Below, piece by piece: positions 1 to 13,800 of a stretch of DNA of 64,000 nt. Where the stretch lies: assembly GCA_030142905.1 (NCBI GenBank), contig JASJOG010000332.1, forward strand, positions 1 to 64,000. The letters are read 5' to 3'. How positions within the stretch are numbered: position 1 is the first letter of the stretch; each line of letters begins with the position of its first letter. Both the position numbers and the translations under genes were made by a program. The notes below the pieces were generated by a model. That model saw nothing but the letters and a program-made list of their open reading frames with translations. It did no database searches and had not been told where the DNA came from. This DNA is from Heliopora coerulea (taxonomy: Eukaryota > Cnidaria > Anthozoa > Scleralcyonacea > Helioporidae).

Positions 1-51
1 TCTCGATCAGACAATGCGTTTTTGACGAGATTTAGAAAATTTCACAGCAAC

Positions 52-76
52 TCGTCGAATCGACGAAAATCGATTT
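52..76. other. Conserved dyad cluster: short hairpin plus AAATCGATTT
   Basis: TCGTCG (52-57), loop AAT, then CGACGA (61-66) form a six-pair inverted repeat. It abuts the 10-bp palindrome AAATCGATTT (67-76). This block is among the best conserved parts of the monomer across all classes and both strands. In class A copies the hairpin reads TCTTC/GAAGA, where a G-C pair has become T-A with pairing kept. A DNA-protein contact site is a reasonable guess but is inference only. Confidence 0.55.
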
Positions 77-194
77 GTTTTTTGATGTTTGGGTTGGGGA
101 GAAGTATTTAGAACTGTTTGGAAAGTTGTGTCCAATTATTTGGTCTTTGACCATTTCTAACCATACTTCTAGCTTTAATGCGTATAAGGCTTAA

Positions 195-575
195 TAGTCC
201 AATTTCTAAACATTGTTAAATTTTACGAAGTACAGTTCGGATCAATGTTTTAATGCTTTTATTGTCTTCTCAGAGTCGCGGAGATCATTTTACACCTATT
301 CTCGAGTTTTTGCAAACATCAGACAAATTCAACACAATTTACCCAACAACGGCTTCACAGTTCGTTTATCTAATCATCTTATCTCGACGAGATAATGCGT
401 TTTTGACGTGTTAGCGATATTTACTTAAAAACTCTTCAAATCGAAGAAAATCGATTTGTTTTATGATGTTTGGGTTGGGGAGAAGTATTTAGAACTGTTT
501 GGAAAGTTGTGTCCAATTATTTGGTCTTTGACCATTTCTAACCATACTTCTAGCTTTAAAGCGTATAAGGCGTAA
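195..575 (+). repeat. Representative class A monomer (381 bp)
   Basis: This is the first monomer of the higher-order unit when the phase is set at TAGTCCAATTTCTAAACATTG. Diagnostic words are GTTAAATTTTACGAAGTAC followed by GTTCGGATCAATG, then a CAGAGTCGCGGAGATC segment. The palindrome AAATCGATTT is preceded by TCTTC-AAATC-GAAGA, a five-pair inverted repeat (433-447). Class A variants occur throughout the window on both strands, usually with TACTGTTCGG where this copy has TACAGTTCGG. The phase is arbitrary; the length is directly readable. Confidence 0.9.
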
Positions 576-955
576 TAATCCAAATTCTAAACATTGCCAT
601 ATTTTACGAAGTACTAATCGGATCAATGTTTTAAAGCCTTTATTGTCTTCTCTGAGTCGAGGAGATCATTTTACACGTATTCTCGAGTTTTTGCAATAAT
701 CAGACAAAGTCAACAAAATGTACCTACAACGGCTTCACAGTTCGATTCACTAATCGTCTTATCTCAACGAGATAAAGCGTTTTTGAAGTGTTAATGAAAT
801 TTTCACAGAAACTCTTCAAATCGACGAAAATCGATTTGTTTTATGATGTTTGGGTGGGGTAGAAGTGTTTAGAACTATTTGGAAAGTTTTGTCAACCTAT
901 TTGGTCTTTGACCCTTTCTAACCATACATCTAATTTTAAAGCATATAAGGCTTAA
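576..955 (+). repeat. Representative class B monomer (380 bp)
   Basis: This is the second monomer of the unit. It begins TAATCCAAATTCTAAACATTG and carries GCCATATTTTACGAAGTAC followed by TAATCGGATCAATG, then CTGAGTCGAGGAGATC. Classes A and B are closer to each other than to class C: both share GGATCAATGTTTTAA and the CGGCTTCACAGTTCG second half. The inverted repeat before AAATCGATTT is broken by one mismatch here (TCTTC against GACGA). Confidence 0.9.
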
Positions 956-1335
956 TAGTCCAATTTCTAAACATTACTATATTTTCCAAATTACAGCTGT
1001 AATCAATCTACTAATGCTTTTATTCATTTCTCTGAACTGGAAAGATCATTTTACACCTATTCTCGAGTTTTTCCAAGCCTTGGACAAAAGCAATATACTT
1101 GAGCCACAACTGCTTCCCTCTTCCTTTAAGGAATCGTCTTATCTCGACCAGACAATGCGTTTTTGACGAGATTTAGAAAATTTCACAGCAACTCGTCGAA
1201 TCGACGAAAATCGATTTGTTTTTTGATGTTTGGGTTGGGGAGAAGTATTTAGAACTGTTTGGAAAGTTGTGTCCAATTATTTGGTCTTTGACCATTTCTA
1301 ACCATACTTCTAGCTTTAATGCGTATAAGGCTTAA
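956..1335 (+). repeat. Representative class C monomer (380 bp)
   Basis: This is the third monomer of the unit and the most distinctive class. It holds ATTACAGCTGTAAT (990-1003), then CAATCTACTAATGC, and a second half with GCCACAACTG and AAGGAATCGTCTTATC that A and B lack. Before AAATCGATTT it has TCGTCG-AAT-CGACGA, a six-pair inverted repeat (read at 52-66 in the copy opening the window). Class C copies occur on both strands across the window and form every second monomer in the older flanks, so the class predates the present higher-order structure. Confidence 0.9.
990..1003. other. 14-bp perfect palindrome in class C monomers
   Basis: ATTACAGCTGTAAT is its own reverse complement. It recurs in most class C monomers of the 1,141-bp array, with a few copies reading AAGTACAGCTGTAAT. 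Older class C monomers elsewhere carry only the 10-bp core TACAGCTGTA. Perfect dyads are typical sites for dimeric DNA-binding proteins, but no binding is shown; the function is unknown. Confidence 0.6.
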
Positions 1336-4300
1336 TAGTCCAATTTCTAAACATTGTTAAATTTTACGAAGTACAGTTCGGATCAATGTTTTAATGCTTT
1401 TATTGTCTTCTCAGAGTCGCGGAGATCATTTTACACCTATTCTCGAGTTTTTGCAAACATCAGACAAATTCAACACAATTTACCCAACAACGGCTTCACA
1501 GTTCGTTTATCTAATCATCTTATCTCGACGAGATAATGCGTTTTTGACGTGTTAGCGATATTTACTTAAAAACTCTTCAAATCGAAGAAAATCGATTTGT
1601 TTTATGATGTTTGGGTTGGGGAGAAGTATTTAGAACTGTTTGGAAAGTTGTGTCCAATTATTTGGTCTTTGACCATTTCTAACCATACTTCTAGCTTTAA
1701 AGCGTATAAGGCGTAATAATCCAAATTCTAAACATTGCCATATTTTACGAAGTACTAATCGGATCAATGTTTTAAAGCCTTTATTGTCTTCTCTGAGTCG
1801 AGGAGATCATTTTACACGTATTCTCGAGTTTTTGCAATAATCAGACAAAGTCAACAAAATGTACCTACAACGGCTTCACAGTTCGATTCACTAATCGTCT
1901 TATCTCAACGAGATAAAGCGTTTTTGAAGTGTTAATGAAATTTTCACAGAAACTCTTCAAATCGACGAAAATCGATTTGTTTTATGATGTTTGGGTGGGG
2001 TAGAAGTGTTTAGAACTATTTGGAAAGTTTTGTCAACCTATTTGGTCTTTGACCCTTTCTAACCATACATCTAATTTTAAAGCATATAAGGCTTAATAGT
2101 CCAATTTCTAAACATTACTATATTTTCCAAATTACAGCTGTAATCAATCTACTAATGCTTTTATTCATTTCTCTGAACTGGAAAGATCATTTTACACCTA
2201 TTCTCGAGTTTTTCCAAGCCTTGGACAAAAGCAATATACTTGAGCCACAACTGCTTCCCTCTTCCTTTAAGGAATCGTCTTATCTCGACCAGACAATGCG
2301 TTTTTGACGAGATTTAGAAAATTTCACAGCAACTCGTCGAATCGACGAAAATCGATTTGTTTTTTGATGTTTGGGTTGGGGAGAAGTATTTAGAACTGTT
2401 TGGAAAGTTGTGTCCAATTATTTGGTCTTTGACCATTTCTAACCATACTTCTAGCTTTAATGCGTATAAGGCTTAATAGTCCAATTTCTAAACATTGTTA
2501 AATTTTACGAAGTACAGTTCGGATCAATGTTTTAATGCTTTTATTGTCTTCTCAGAGTCGCGGAGATCATTTTACACCTATTCTCGAGTTTTTGCAAACA
2601 TCAGACAAATTCAACACAATTTACCCAACAACGGCTTCACAGTTCGTTTATCTAATCATCTTATCTCGACGAGATAATGCGTTTTTGACGTGTTAGCGAT
2701 ATTTACTTAAAAACTCTTCAAATCGAAGAAAATCGATTTGTTTTATGATGTTTGGGTTGGGGAGAAGTATTTAGAACTGTTTGGAAAGTTGTGTCCAATT
2801 ATTTGGTCTTTGACCATTTCTAACCATACTTCTAGCTTTAAAGCGTATAAGGCGTAATAATCCAAATTCTAAACATTGCCATATTTTACGAAGTACTAAT
2901 CGGATCAATGTTTTAAAGCCTTTATTGTCTTCTCTGAGTCGAGGAGATCATTTTACACGTATTCTCGAGTTTTTGCAATAATCAGACAAAGTCAACAAAA
3001 TGTACCTACAACGGCTTCACAGTTCGATTCACTAATCGTCTTATCTCAACGAGATAAAGCGTTTTTGAAGTGTTAATGAAATTTTCACAGAAACTCTTCA
3101 AATCGACGAAAATCGATTTGTTTTATGATGTTTGGGTGGGGTAGAAGTGTTTAGAACTATTTGGAAAGTTTTGTCAACCTATTTGGTCTTTGACCCTTTC
3201 TAACCATACATCTAATTTTAAAGCATATAAGGCTTAATAGTCCAATTTCTAAACATTACTATATTTTCCAAATTACAGCTGTAATCAATCTACTAATGCT
3301 TTTATTCATTTCTCTGAACTGGAAAGATCATTTTACACCTATTCTCGAGTTTTTCCAAGCCTTGGACAAAAGCAATATACTTGAGCCACAACTGCTTCCC
3401 TCTTCCTTTAAGGAATCGTCTTATCTCGACCAGACAATGCGTTTTTGACGAGATTTAGAAAATTTCACAGCAACTCGTCGAATCGACGAAAATCGATTTG
3501 TTTTTTGATGTTTGGGTTGGGGAGAAGTATTTAGAACTGTTTGGAAAGTTGTGTCCAATTATTTGGTCTTTGACCATTTCTAACCATACTTCTAGCTTTA
3601 ATGCGTATAAGGCTTAATAGTCCAATTTCTAAACATTGTTAAATTTTACGAAGTACAGTTCGGATCAATGTTTTAATGCTTTTATTGTCTTCTCAGAGTC
3701 GCGGAGATCATTTTACACCTATTCTCGAGTTTTTGCAAACATCAGACAAATTCAACACAATTTACCCAACAACGGCTTCACAGTTCGTTTATCTAATCAT
3801 CTTATCTCGACGAGATAATGCGTTTTTGACGTGTTAGCGATATTTACTTAAAAACTCTTCAAATCGAAGAAAATCGATTTGTTTTATGATGTTTGGGTTG
3901 GGGAGAAGTATTTAGAACTGTTTGGAAAGTTGTGTCCAATTATTTGGTCTTTGACCATTTCTAACCATACTTCTAGCTTTAAAGCGTATAAGGCGTAATA
4001 ATCCAAATTCTAAACATTGCCATATTTTACGAAGTACTAATCGGATCAATGTTTTAAAGCCTTTATTGTCTTCTCTGAGTCGAGGAGATCATTTTACACG
4101 TATTCTCGAGTTTTTGCAATAATCAGACAAAGTCAACAAAATGTACCTACAACGGCTTCACAGTTCGATTCACTAATCGTCTTATCTCAACGAGATAAAG
4201 CGTTTTTGAAGTGTTAATGAAATTTTCACAGAAACTCTTCAAATCGACGAAAATCGATTTGTTTTATGATGTTTGGGTGGGGTAGAAGTGTTTAGAACTA

Positions 4301-7040
4301 TTTGGAAAGTTTTGTCAACCTATTTGGTCTTTGACCCTTTCTAACCATACATCTAATTTTAAAGCATATAAGGCTTAATAGTCCAATTTCTAAACATTAC
4401 TATATTTTCCAAATTACAGCTGTAATCAATCTACTAATGCTTTTATTCATTTCTCTGAACTGGAAAGATCATTTTACACCTATTCTCGAGTTTTTCCAAG
4501 CCTTGGACAAAAGCAATATACTTGAGCCACAACTGCTTCCCTCTTCCTTTAAGGAATCGTCTTATCTCGACCAGACAATGCGTTTTTGACGAGATTTAGA
4601 AAATTTCACAGCAACTCGTCGAATCGACGAAAATCGATTTGTTTTTTGATGTTTGGGTTGGGGAGAAGTATTTAGAACTGTTTGGAAAGTTGTGTCCAAT
4701 TATTTGGTCTTTGACCATTTCTAACCATACTTCTAGCTTTAATGCGTATAAGGCTTAATAGTCCAATTTCTAAACATTGTTAAATTTTACGAAGTACAGT
4801 TCGGATCAATGTTTTAATGCTTTTATTGTCTTCTCAGAGTCGCGGAGATCATTTTACACCTATTCTCGAGTTTTTGCAAACATCAGACAAATTCAACACA
4901 ATTTACCCAACAACGGCTTCACAGTTCGTTTATCTAATCATCTTATCTCGACGAGATAATGCGTTTTTGACGTGTTAGCGATATTTACTTAAAAACTCTT
5001 CAAATCGAAGAAAATCGATTTGTTTTATGATGTTTGGGTTGGGGAGAAGTATTTAGAACTGTTTGGAAAGTTGTGTCCAATTATTTGGTCTTTGACCATT
5101 TCTAACCATACTTCTAGCTTTAAAGCGTATAAGGCGTAATAATCCAAATTCTAAACATTGCCATATTTTACGAAGTACTAATCGGATCAATGTTTTAAAG
5201 CCTTTATTGTCTTCTCTGAGTCGAGGAGATCATTTTACACGTATTCTCGAGTTTTTGCAATAATCAGACAAAGTCAACAAAATGTACCTACAACGGCTTC
5301 ACAGTTCGATTCACTAATCGTCTTATCTCAACGAGATAAAGCGTTTTTGAAGTGTTAATGAAATTTTCACAGAAACTCTTCAAATCGACGAAAATCGATT
5401 TGTTTTATGATGTTTGGGTGGGGTAGAAGTGTTTAGAACTATTTGGAAAGTTTTGTCAACCTATTTGGTCTTTGACCCTTTCTAACCATACATCTAATTT
5501 TAAAGCATATAAGGCTTAATAGTCCAATTTCTAAACATTACTATATTTTCCAAATTACAGCTGTAATCAATCTACTAATGCTTTTATTCATTTCTCTGAA
5601 CTGGAAAGATCATTTTACACCTATTCTCGAGTTTTTCCAAGCCTTGGACAAAAGCAATATACTTGAGCCACAACTGCTTCCCTCTTCCTTTAAGGAATCG
5701 TCTTATCTCGACCAGACAATGCGTTTTTGACGAGATTTAGAAAATTTCACAGCAACTCGTCGAATCGACGAAAATCGATTTGTTTTTTGATGTTTGGGTT
5801 GGGGAGAAGTATTTAGAACTGTTTGGAAAGTTGTGTCCAATTATTTGGTCTTTGACCATTTCTAACCATACTTCTAGCTTTAATGCGTATAAGGCTTAAT
5901 AGTCCAATTTCTAAACATTGTTAAATTTTACGAAGTACAGTTCGGATCAATGTTTTAATGCTTTTATTGTCTTCTCAGAGTCGCGGAGATCATTTTACAC
6001 CTATTCTCGAGTTTTTGCAAACATCAGACAAATTCAACACAATTTACCCAACAACGGCTTCACAGTTCGTTTATCTAATCATCTTATCTCGACGAGATAA
6101 TGCGTTTTTGACGTGTTAGCGATATTTACTTAAAAACTCTTCAAATCGAAGAAAATCGATTTGTTTTATGATGTTTGGGTTGGGGAGAAGTATTTAGAAC
6201 TGTTTGGAAAGTTGTGTCCAATTATTTGGTCTTTGACCATTTCTAACCATACTTCTAGCTTTAAAGCGTATAAGGCGTAATAATCCAAATTCTAAACATT
6301 GCCATATTTTACGAAGTACTAATCGGATCAATGTTTTAAAGCCTTTATTGTCTTCTCTGAGTCGAGGAGATCATTTTACACGTATTCTCGAGTTTTTGCA
6401 ATAATCAGACAAAGTCAACAAAATGTACCTACAACGGCTTCACAGTTCGATTCACTAATCGTCTTATCTCAACGAGATAAAGCGTTTTTGAAGTGTTAAT
6501 GAAATTTTCACAGAAACTCTTCAAATCGACGAAAATCGATTTGTTTTATGATGTTTGGGTGGGGTAGAAGTGTTTAGAACTATTTGGAAAGTTTTGTCAA
6601 CCTATTTGGTCTTTGACCCTTTCTAACCATACATCTAATTTTAAAGCATATAAGGCTTAATAGTCCAATTTCTAAACATTACTATATTTTCCAAATTACA
6701 GCTGTAATCAATCTACTAATGCTTTTATTCATTTCTCTGAACTGGAAAGATCATTTTACACCTATTCTCGAGTTTTTCCAAGCCTTGGACAAAAGCAATA
6801 TACTTGAGCCACAACTGCTTCCCTCTTCCTTTAAGGAATCGTCTTATCTCGACCAGACAATGCGTTTTTGACGAGATTTAGAAAATTTCACAGCAACTCG
6901 TCGAATCGACGAAAATCGATTTGTTTTTTGATGTTTGGGTTGGGGAGAAGTATTTAGAACTGTTTGGAAAGTTGTGTCCAATTATTTGGTCTTTGACCAT
7001 TTCTAACCATACTTCTAGCTTTAATGCGTATAAGGCTTAA

Positions 7041-7800
7041 TAGTCCAATTTCTAAACATTGTTAAATTTTACGAAGTACAGTTCGGATCAATGTTTTAAT
7101 GCTTTTATTGTCTTCTCTGAGTCGAGGAGATCATTTTACACGTATTCTCGAGTTTTTGCAATAATCAGACAAAGTCAACAAAATGTACCTACAACGGCTT
7201 CACAGTTCGATTCACTAATCGTCTTATCTCAACGAGATAAAGCGTTTTTGAAGTGTTAATGAAATTTTCACAGAAACTCTTCAAATCGACGAAAATCGAT
7301 TTGTTTTATGATGTTTGGGTGGGGTAGAAGTGTTTAGAACTATTTGGAAAGTTTTGTCAACCTATTTGGTCTTTGACCCTTTCTAACCATACATCTAATT
7401 TTAAAGCATATAAGGCTTAATAGTCCAATTTCTAAACATTACTATATTTTCCAAAGTACAGCTGTAATCAATCTACTAATGCTTTTATTCATTTCTCTGA
7501 ACTGGAAAGATCATTTTACACCTATTCTCGAGTTTTTCCAAGCCTTGGACAAAAGCAATATACTTGAGCCACAACTGCTTCCCTCTTCCTTTAAGGAATC
7601 GTCTTATCTCGACCAGACAATGCGTTTTTGACGAGATTTAGAAAATTTCACAGCAACTCGTCGAATCGACGAAAATCGATTTGTTTTTTGATGTTTGGGT
7701 TGGGGAGAAGTATTTAGAACTGTTTGGAAAGTTGTGTCCAATTATTTGGTCTTTGACCATTTCTAACCATACTTCTAGCTTTAATGCGTATAAGGCTTAA
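7041..7800 (+). repeat. Shortened two-monomer unit (760 bp) with an A/B hybrid monomer
   Basis: This unit is 381 bp shorter than its neighbours, exactly one monomer. The first monomer starts as class A and turns into class B between 7104 and 7117, where A and B share an uninterrupted stretch (TTTATTGTCTTCTC). Everything after reads as class B then class C. This is the expected product of one unequal crossover, or replication slippage, between adjacent A and B monomers. Confidence 0.92.
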
Positions 7801-10800
7801 TAGTCCAATTTCTAAACATTGTTAAATTTTACGAAGTACAGTTCGGATCAATGTTTTAATGCTTTTATTGTCTTCTCAGAGTCGCGGAGATCATTTTACA
7901 CCTATTCTCGAGTTTTTGCAAACATCAGACAAATTCAACACAATTTACCCAACAACGGCTTCACAGTTCGTTTATCTAATCATCTTATCTCGACGAGATA
8001 ATGCGTTTTTGACGTGTTAGCGATATTTACTTAAAAACTCTTCAAATCGAAGAAAATCGATTTGTTTTATGATGTTTGGGTTGGGGAGAAGTATTTAGAA
8101 CTGTTTGGAAAGTTGTGTCCAATTATTTGGTCTTTGACCATTTCTAACCATACTTCTAGCTTTAAAGCGTATAAGGCGTAATAATCCAAATTCTAAACAT
8201 TGCCATATTTTACGAAGTACTAATCGGATCAATGTTTTAAAGCCTTTATTGTCTTCTCTGAGTCGAGGAGATCATTTTACACGTATTCTCGAGTTTTTGC
8301 AATAATCACACAAAGTCAACAAAATGTACCTACAACGGCTTCACAGTTCGATTCACTAATCGTCTTATCTCAACGAGATAAAGCGTTTTTGAAGTGTTAA
8401 TGAAATTTTCACAGAAACTCTTCAAATCGACGAAAATCGATTTGTTTTATGATGTTTGGGTGGGGTAGAAGTGTTTAGAACTATTTGGAAAGTTTTGTCA
8501 ACCTATTTGGTCTTTGACCCTTTCTAACCATACATCTAATTTTAAAGCATATAAGGCTTAATAGTCCAATTTCTAAACATTACTATATTTTCCAAATTAC
8601 AGCTGTAATCAATCTACTAATGCTTTTATTCATTTCTCTGAACTGGAAAGATCATTTTACACCTATTCTCGAGTTTTTCCAAGCCTTGGACAAAAGCAAT
8701 ATACTTGAGCCACAACTGCTTCCCTCTTCCTTTAAGGAATCGTCTTATCTCGACCAGACAATGCGTTTTTGACGAGATTTAGAAAATTTCACAGCAACTC
8801 GTCGAATCGACGAAAATCGATTTGTTTTTTGATGTTTGGGTTGGGGAGAAGTATTTAGAACTGTTTGGAAAGTTGTGTCCAATTATTTGGTCTTTGACCA
8901 TTTCTAACCATACTTCTAGCTTTAATGCGTATAAGGCTTAATAGTCCAATTTCTAAACATTGTTAAATTTTACGAAGTACAGTTCGGATCAATGTTTTAA
9001 TGCTTTTATTGTCTTCTCAGAGTCGCGGAGATCATTTTACACCTATTCTCGAGTTTTTGCAAACATCAGACAAATTCAACACAATTTACCCAACAACGGC
9101 TTCACAGTTCGTTTATCTAATCATCTTATCTCGACGAGATAATGCGTTTTTGACGTGTTAGCGATATTTACTTAAAAACTCTTCAAATCGAAGAAAATCG
9201 ATTTGTTTTATGATGTTTGGGTTGGGGAGAAGTATTTAGAACTGTTTGGAAAGTTGTGTCCAATTATTTGGTCTTTGACCATTTCTAACCATACTTCTAG
9301 CTTTAAAGCGTATAAGGCGTAATAATCCAAATTCTAAACATTGCCATATTTTACGAAGTACTAATCGGATCAATGTTTTAAAGCCTTTATTGTCTTCTCT
9401 GAGTCGAGGAGATCATTTTACACGTATTCTCGAGTTTTTGCAATAATCAGACAAAGTCAACAAAATGTACCTACAACGGCTTCACAGTTCGATTCACTAA
9501 TCGTCTTATCTCAACGAGATAAAGCGTTTTTGAAGTGTTAATGAAATTTTCACAGAAACTCTTCAAATCGACGAAAATCGATTTGTTTTATGATGTTTGG
9601 GTGGGGTAGAAGTGTTTAGAACTATTTGGAAAGTTTTGTCAACCTATTTGGTCTTTGACCCTTTCTAACCATACATCTAATTTTAAAGCATATAAGGCTT
9701 AATAGTCCAATTTCTAAACATTACTATATTTTCCAAATTACAGCTGTAATCAATCTACTAATGCTTTTATTCATTTCTCTGAACTGGAAAGATCATTTTA
9801 CACCTATTCTCGAGTTTTTCCAAGCCTTGGACAAAAGCAATATACTTGAGCCACAACTGCTTCCCTCTTCCTTTAAGGAATCGTCTTATCTCGACCAGAC
9901 AATGCGTTTTTGACGAGATTTAGAAAATTTCACAGCAACTCGTCGAATCGACGAAAATCGATTTGTTTTTTGATGTTTGGGTTGGGGAGAAGTATTTAGA
10001 ACTGTTTGGAAAGTTGTGTCCAATTATTTGGTCTTTGACCATTTCTAACCATACTTCTAGCTTTAATGCGTATAAGGCTTAATAGTCCAATTTCTAAACA
10101 TTGTTAAATTTTACGAAGTACAGTTCGGATCAATGTTTTAATGCTTTTATTGTCTTCTCAGAGTCGCGGAGATCATTTTACACCTATTCTCGAGTTTTTG
10201 CAAACATCAGACAAATTCAACACAATTTACCCAACAACGGCTTCACAGTTCGTTTATCTAATCATCTTATCTCGACGAGATAATGCGTTTTTGACGTGTT
10301 AGCGATATTTACTTAAAAACTCTTCAAATCGAAGAAAATCGATTTGTTTTATGATGTTTGGGTTGGGGAGAAGTATTTAGAACTGTTTGGAAAGTTGTGT
10401 CCAATTATTTGGTCTTTGACCATTTCTAACCATACTTCTAGCTTTAAAGCGTATAAGGCGTAATAATCCAAATTCTAAACATTGCCATATTTTACGAAGT
10501 ACTAATCGGATCAATGTTTTAAAGCCTTTATTGTCTTCTCTGAGTCGAGGAGATCATTTTACACGTATTCTCGAATTTTTGCAATAATCAGACAAAGTCA
10601 ACAAAATGTACCTACAACGGCTTCACAGTTCGATTCACTAATCGTCTTATCTCAACGAGATAAAGCGTTTTTGAAGTGTTAATGAAATTTTCACAGAAAC
10701 TCTTCAAATCGACGAAAATCGATTTGTTTTATGATGTTTGGGTGGGGTAGAAGTGTTTAGAACTATTTGGAAAGTTTTGTCAACCTATTTGGTCTTTGAC

Positions 10801-13800
10801 CCTTTCTAACCATACATCTAATTTTAAAGCATATAAGGCTTAATAGTCCAATTTCTAAACATTACTATATTTTCCAAATTACAGCTGTAATCAATCTACT
10901 AATGCTTTTATTCATTTCTCTGAACTGGAAAGATCATTTTACACCTATTCTCGAGTTTTTCCAAGCCTTGGACAAAAGCAATATACTTGAGCCACAACTG
11001 CTTCCCTCTTCCTTTAAGGAATCGTCTTATCTCGACCAGACAATGCGTTTTTGACGAGATTTAGAAAATTTCACAGCAACTCGTCGAATCGACGAAAATC
11101 GATTTGTTTTTTGATGTTTGGGTTGGGGAGAAGTATTTAGAACTGTTTGGAAAGTTGTGTCCAATTATTTGGTCTTTGACCATTTCTAACCATACTTCTA
11201 GCTTTAATGCGTATAAGGCTTAATAGTCCAATTTCTAAACATTGTTAAATTTTACGAAGTACAGTTCGGATCAATGTTTTAATGCTTTTATTGTCTTCTC
11301 AGAGTCGCGGAGATCATTTTACACCTATTCTCGAGTTTTTGCAAACATCAGACAAATTCAACACAATTTACCCAACAACGGCTTCACAGTTCGTTTATCT
11401 AATCATCTTATCTCGACGAGATAATGCGTTTTTGACGTGTTAGCGATATTTACTTAAAAACTCTTCAAATCGAAGAAAATCGATTTGTTTTATGATGTTT
11501 GGGTTGGGGAGAAGTATTTAGAACTGTTTGGAAAGTTGTGTCCAATTATTTGGTCTTTGACCATTTCTAACCATACTTCTAGCTTTAAAGCGTATAAGGC
11601 GTAATAATCCAAATTCTAAACATTGCCATATTTTACGAAGTACTAATCGGATCAATGTTTTAAAGCCTTTATTGTCTTCTCTGAGTCGAGGAGATCATTT
11701 TACACGTATTCTCGAGTTTTTGCAATAATCAGACAAAGTCAACAAAATGTACCTACAACGGCTTCACAGTTCGATTCACTAATCGTCTTATCTCAACGAG
11801 ATAAAGCGTTTTTGAAGTGTTAATGAAATTTTCACAGAAACTCTTCAAATCGACGAAAATCGATTTGTTTTATGATGTTTGGGTGGGGTAGAAGTGTTTA
11901 GAACTATTTGGAAAGTTTTGTCAACCTATTTGGTCTTTGACCCTTTCTAACCATACATCTAATTTTAAAGCATATAAGGCTTAATAGTCCAATTTCTAAA
12001 CATTACTATATTTTCCAAATTACAGCTGTAATCAATCTACTAATGCTTTTATTCATTTCTCTGAACTGGAAAGATCATTTTACACCTATTCTCGAGTTTT
12101 TCCAAGCCTTGGACAAAAGCAATATACTTGAGCCACAACTGCTTCCCTCTTCCTTTAAGGAATCGTCTTATCTCGACCAGACAATGCGTTTTTGACGAGA
12201 TTTAGAAAATTTCACAGCAACTCGTCGAATCGACGAAAATCGATTTGTTTTTTGATGTTTGGGTTGGGGAGAAGTATTTAGAACTGTTTGGAAAGTTGTG
12301 TCCAATTATTTGGTCTTTGACCATTTCTAACCATACTTCTAGCTTTAATGCGTATAAGGCTTAATAGTCCAATTTCTAAACATTGTTAAATTTTACGAAG
12401 TACAGTTCGGATCAATGTTTTAATGCTTTTATTGTCTTCTCAGAGTCGCGGAGATCATTTTACACCTATTCTCGAGTTTTTGCAAACATCAGACAAATTC
12501 AACACAATTTACCCAACAACGGCTTCACAGTTCGTTTATCTAATCATCTTATCTCGACGAGATAATGCGTTTTTGACGTGTTAGCGATATTTACTTAAAA
12601 ACTCTTCAAATCGAAGAAAATCGATTTGTTTTATGATGTTTGGGTTGGGGAGAAGTATTTAGAACTGTTTGGAAAGTTGTGTCCAATTATTTGGTCTTTG
12701 ACCATTTCTAACCATACTTCTAGCTTTAAAGCGTATAAGGCGTAATAATCCAAATTCTAAACATTGCCATATTTTACGAAGTACTAATCGGATCAATGTT
12801 TTAAAGCCTTTATTGTCTTCTCTGAGTCGAGGAGATCATTTTACACGTATTCTCGAGTTTTTGCAATAATCAGACAAAGTCAACAAAATGTACCTACAAC
12901 GGCTTCACAGTTCGATTCACTAATCGTCTTATCTCAACGAGATAAAGCGTTTTTGAAGTGTTAATGAAATTTTCACAGAAACTCTTCAAATCGACGAAAA
13001 TCGATTTGTTTTATGATGTTTGGGTGGGGTAGAAGTGTTTAGAACTATTTGGAAAGTTTTGTCAACCTATTTGGTCTTTGACCCTTTCTAACCATACATC
13101 TAATTTTAAAGCATATAAGGCTTAATAGTCCAATTTCTAAACATTACTATATTTTCCGAAGTACAGCTGTAATCAATCTACTAATGCTTTTATTCATTTC
13201 TCTGAACTGGAAAGATCATTTTACACCTATTCTCGAGTTTTTCCAAGCCTTGGACAAAAGCAATATACTTGAGCCACAACTGCTTCCCTCTTCCTTTAAG
13301 GAATCGTCTTATCTCGACCAGACAATGCGTTTTTGACGAGATTTAGAAAATTTCACAGCAACTCGTCGAATCGACGAAAATCGATTTGTTTTTTGATGTT
13401 TGGGTTGGGGAGAAGTATTTAGAACTGTTTGGAAAGTTGTGTCCAATTATTTGGTCTTTGACCATTTCTAACCATACTTCTAGCTTTAATGCGTATAAGG
13501 CTTAATAGTCCAATTTCTAAACATTGTTAAATTTTACGAAGTACAGTTCGGATCAATGTTTTAATGCTTTTATTGTCTTCTCAGAGTCGCGGAGATCATT
13601 TTACACCTATTCTCGAGTTTTTGCAAACATCAGACAAATTCAACACAATTTACCCAACAACGGCTTCACAGTTCGTTTATCTAATCATCTTATCTCGACG
13701 AGATAATGCGTTTTTGACGTGTTAGCGATATTTACTTAAAAACTCTTCAAATCGAAGAAAATCGATTTGTTTTATGATGTTTGGGTTGGGGAGAAGTATT

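Noticed and set aside
52..76. CENP-B box
   Set aside because: The conserved block does not contain the TTCG...A..CGGG core, so the mammalian motif is not claimed.
213..395. A 60-codon open frame repeated in every 1,141-bp unit
   Set aside because: It starts with TTG, repeats only because the satellite repeats, has no recognisable domain, and diverged copies carry different ends. Not called as a gene.
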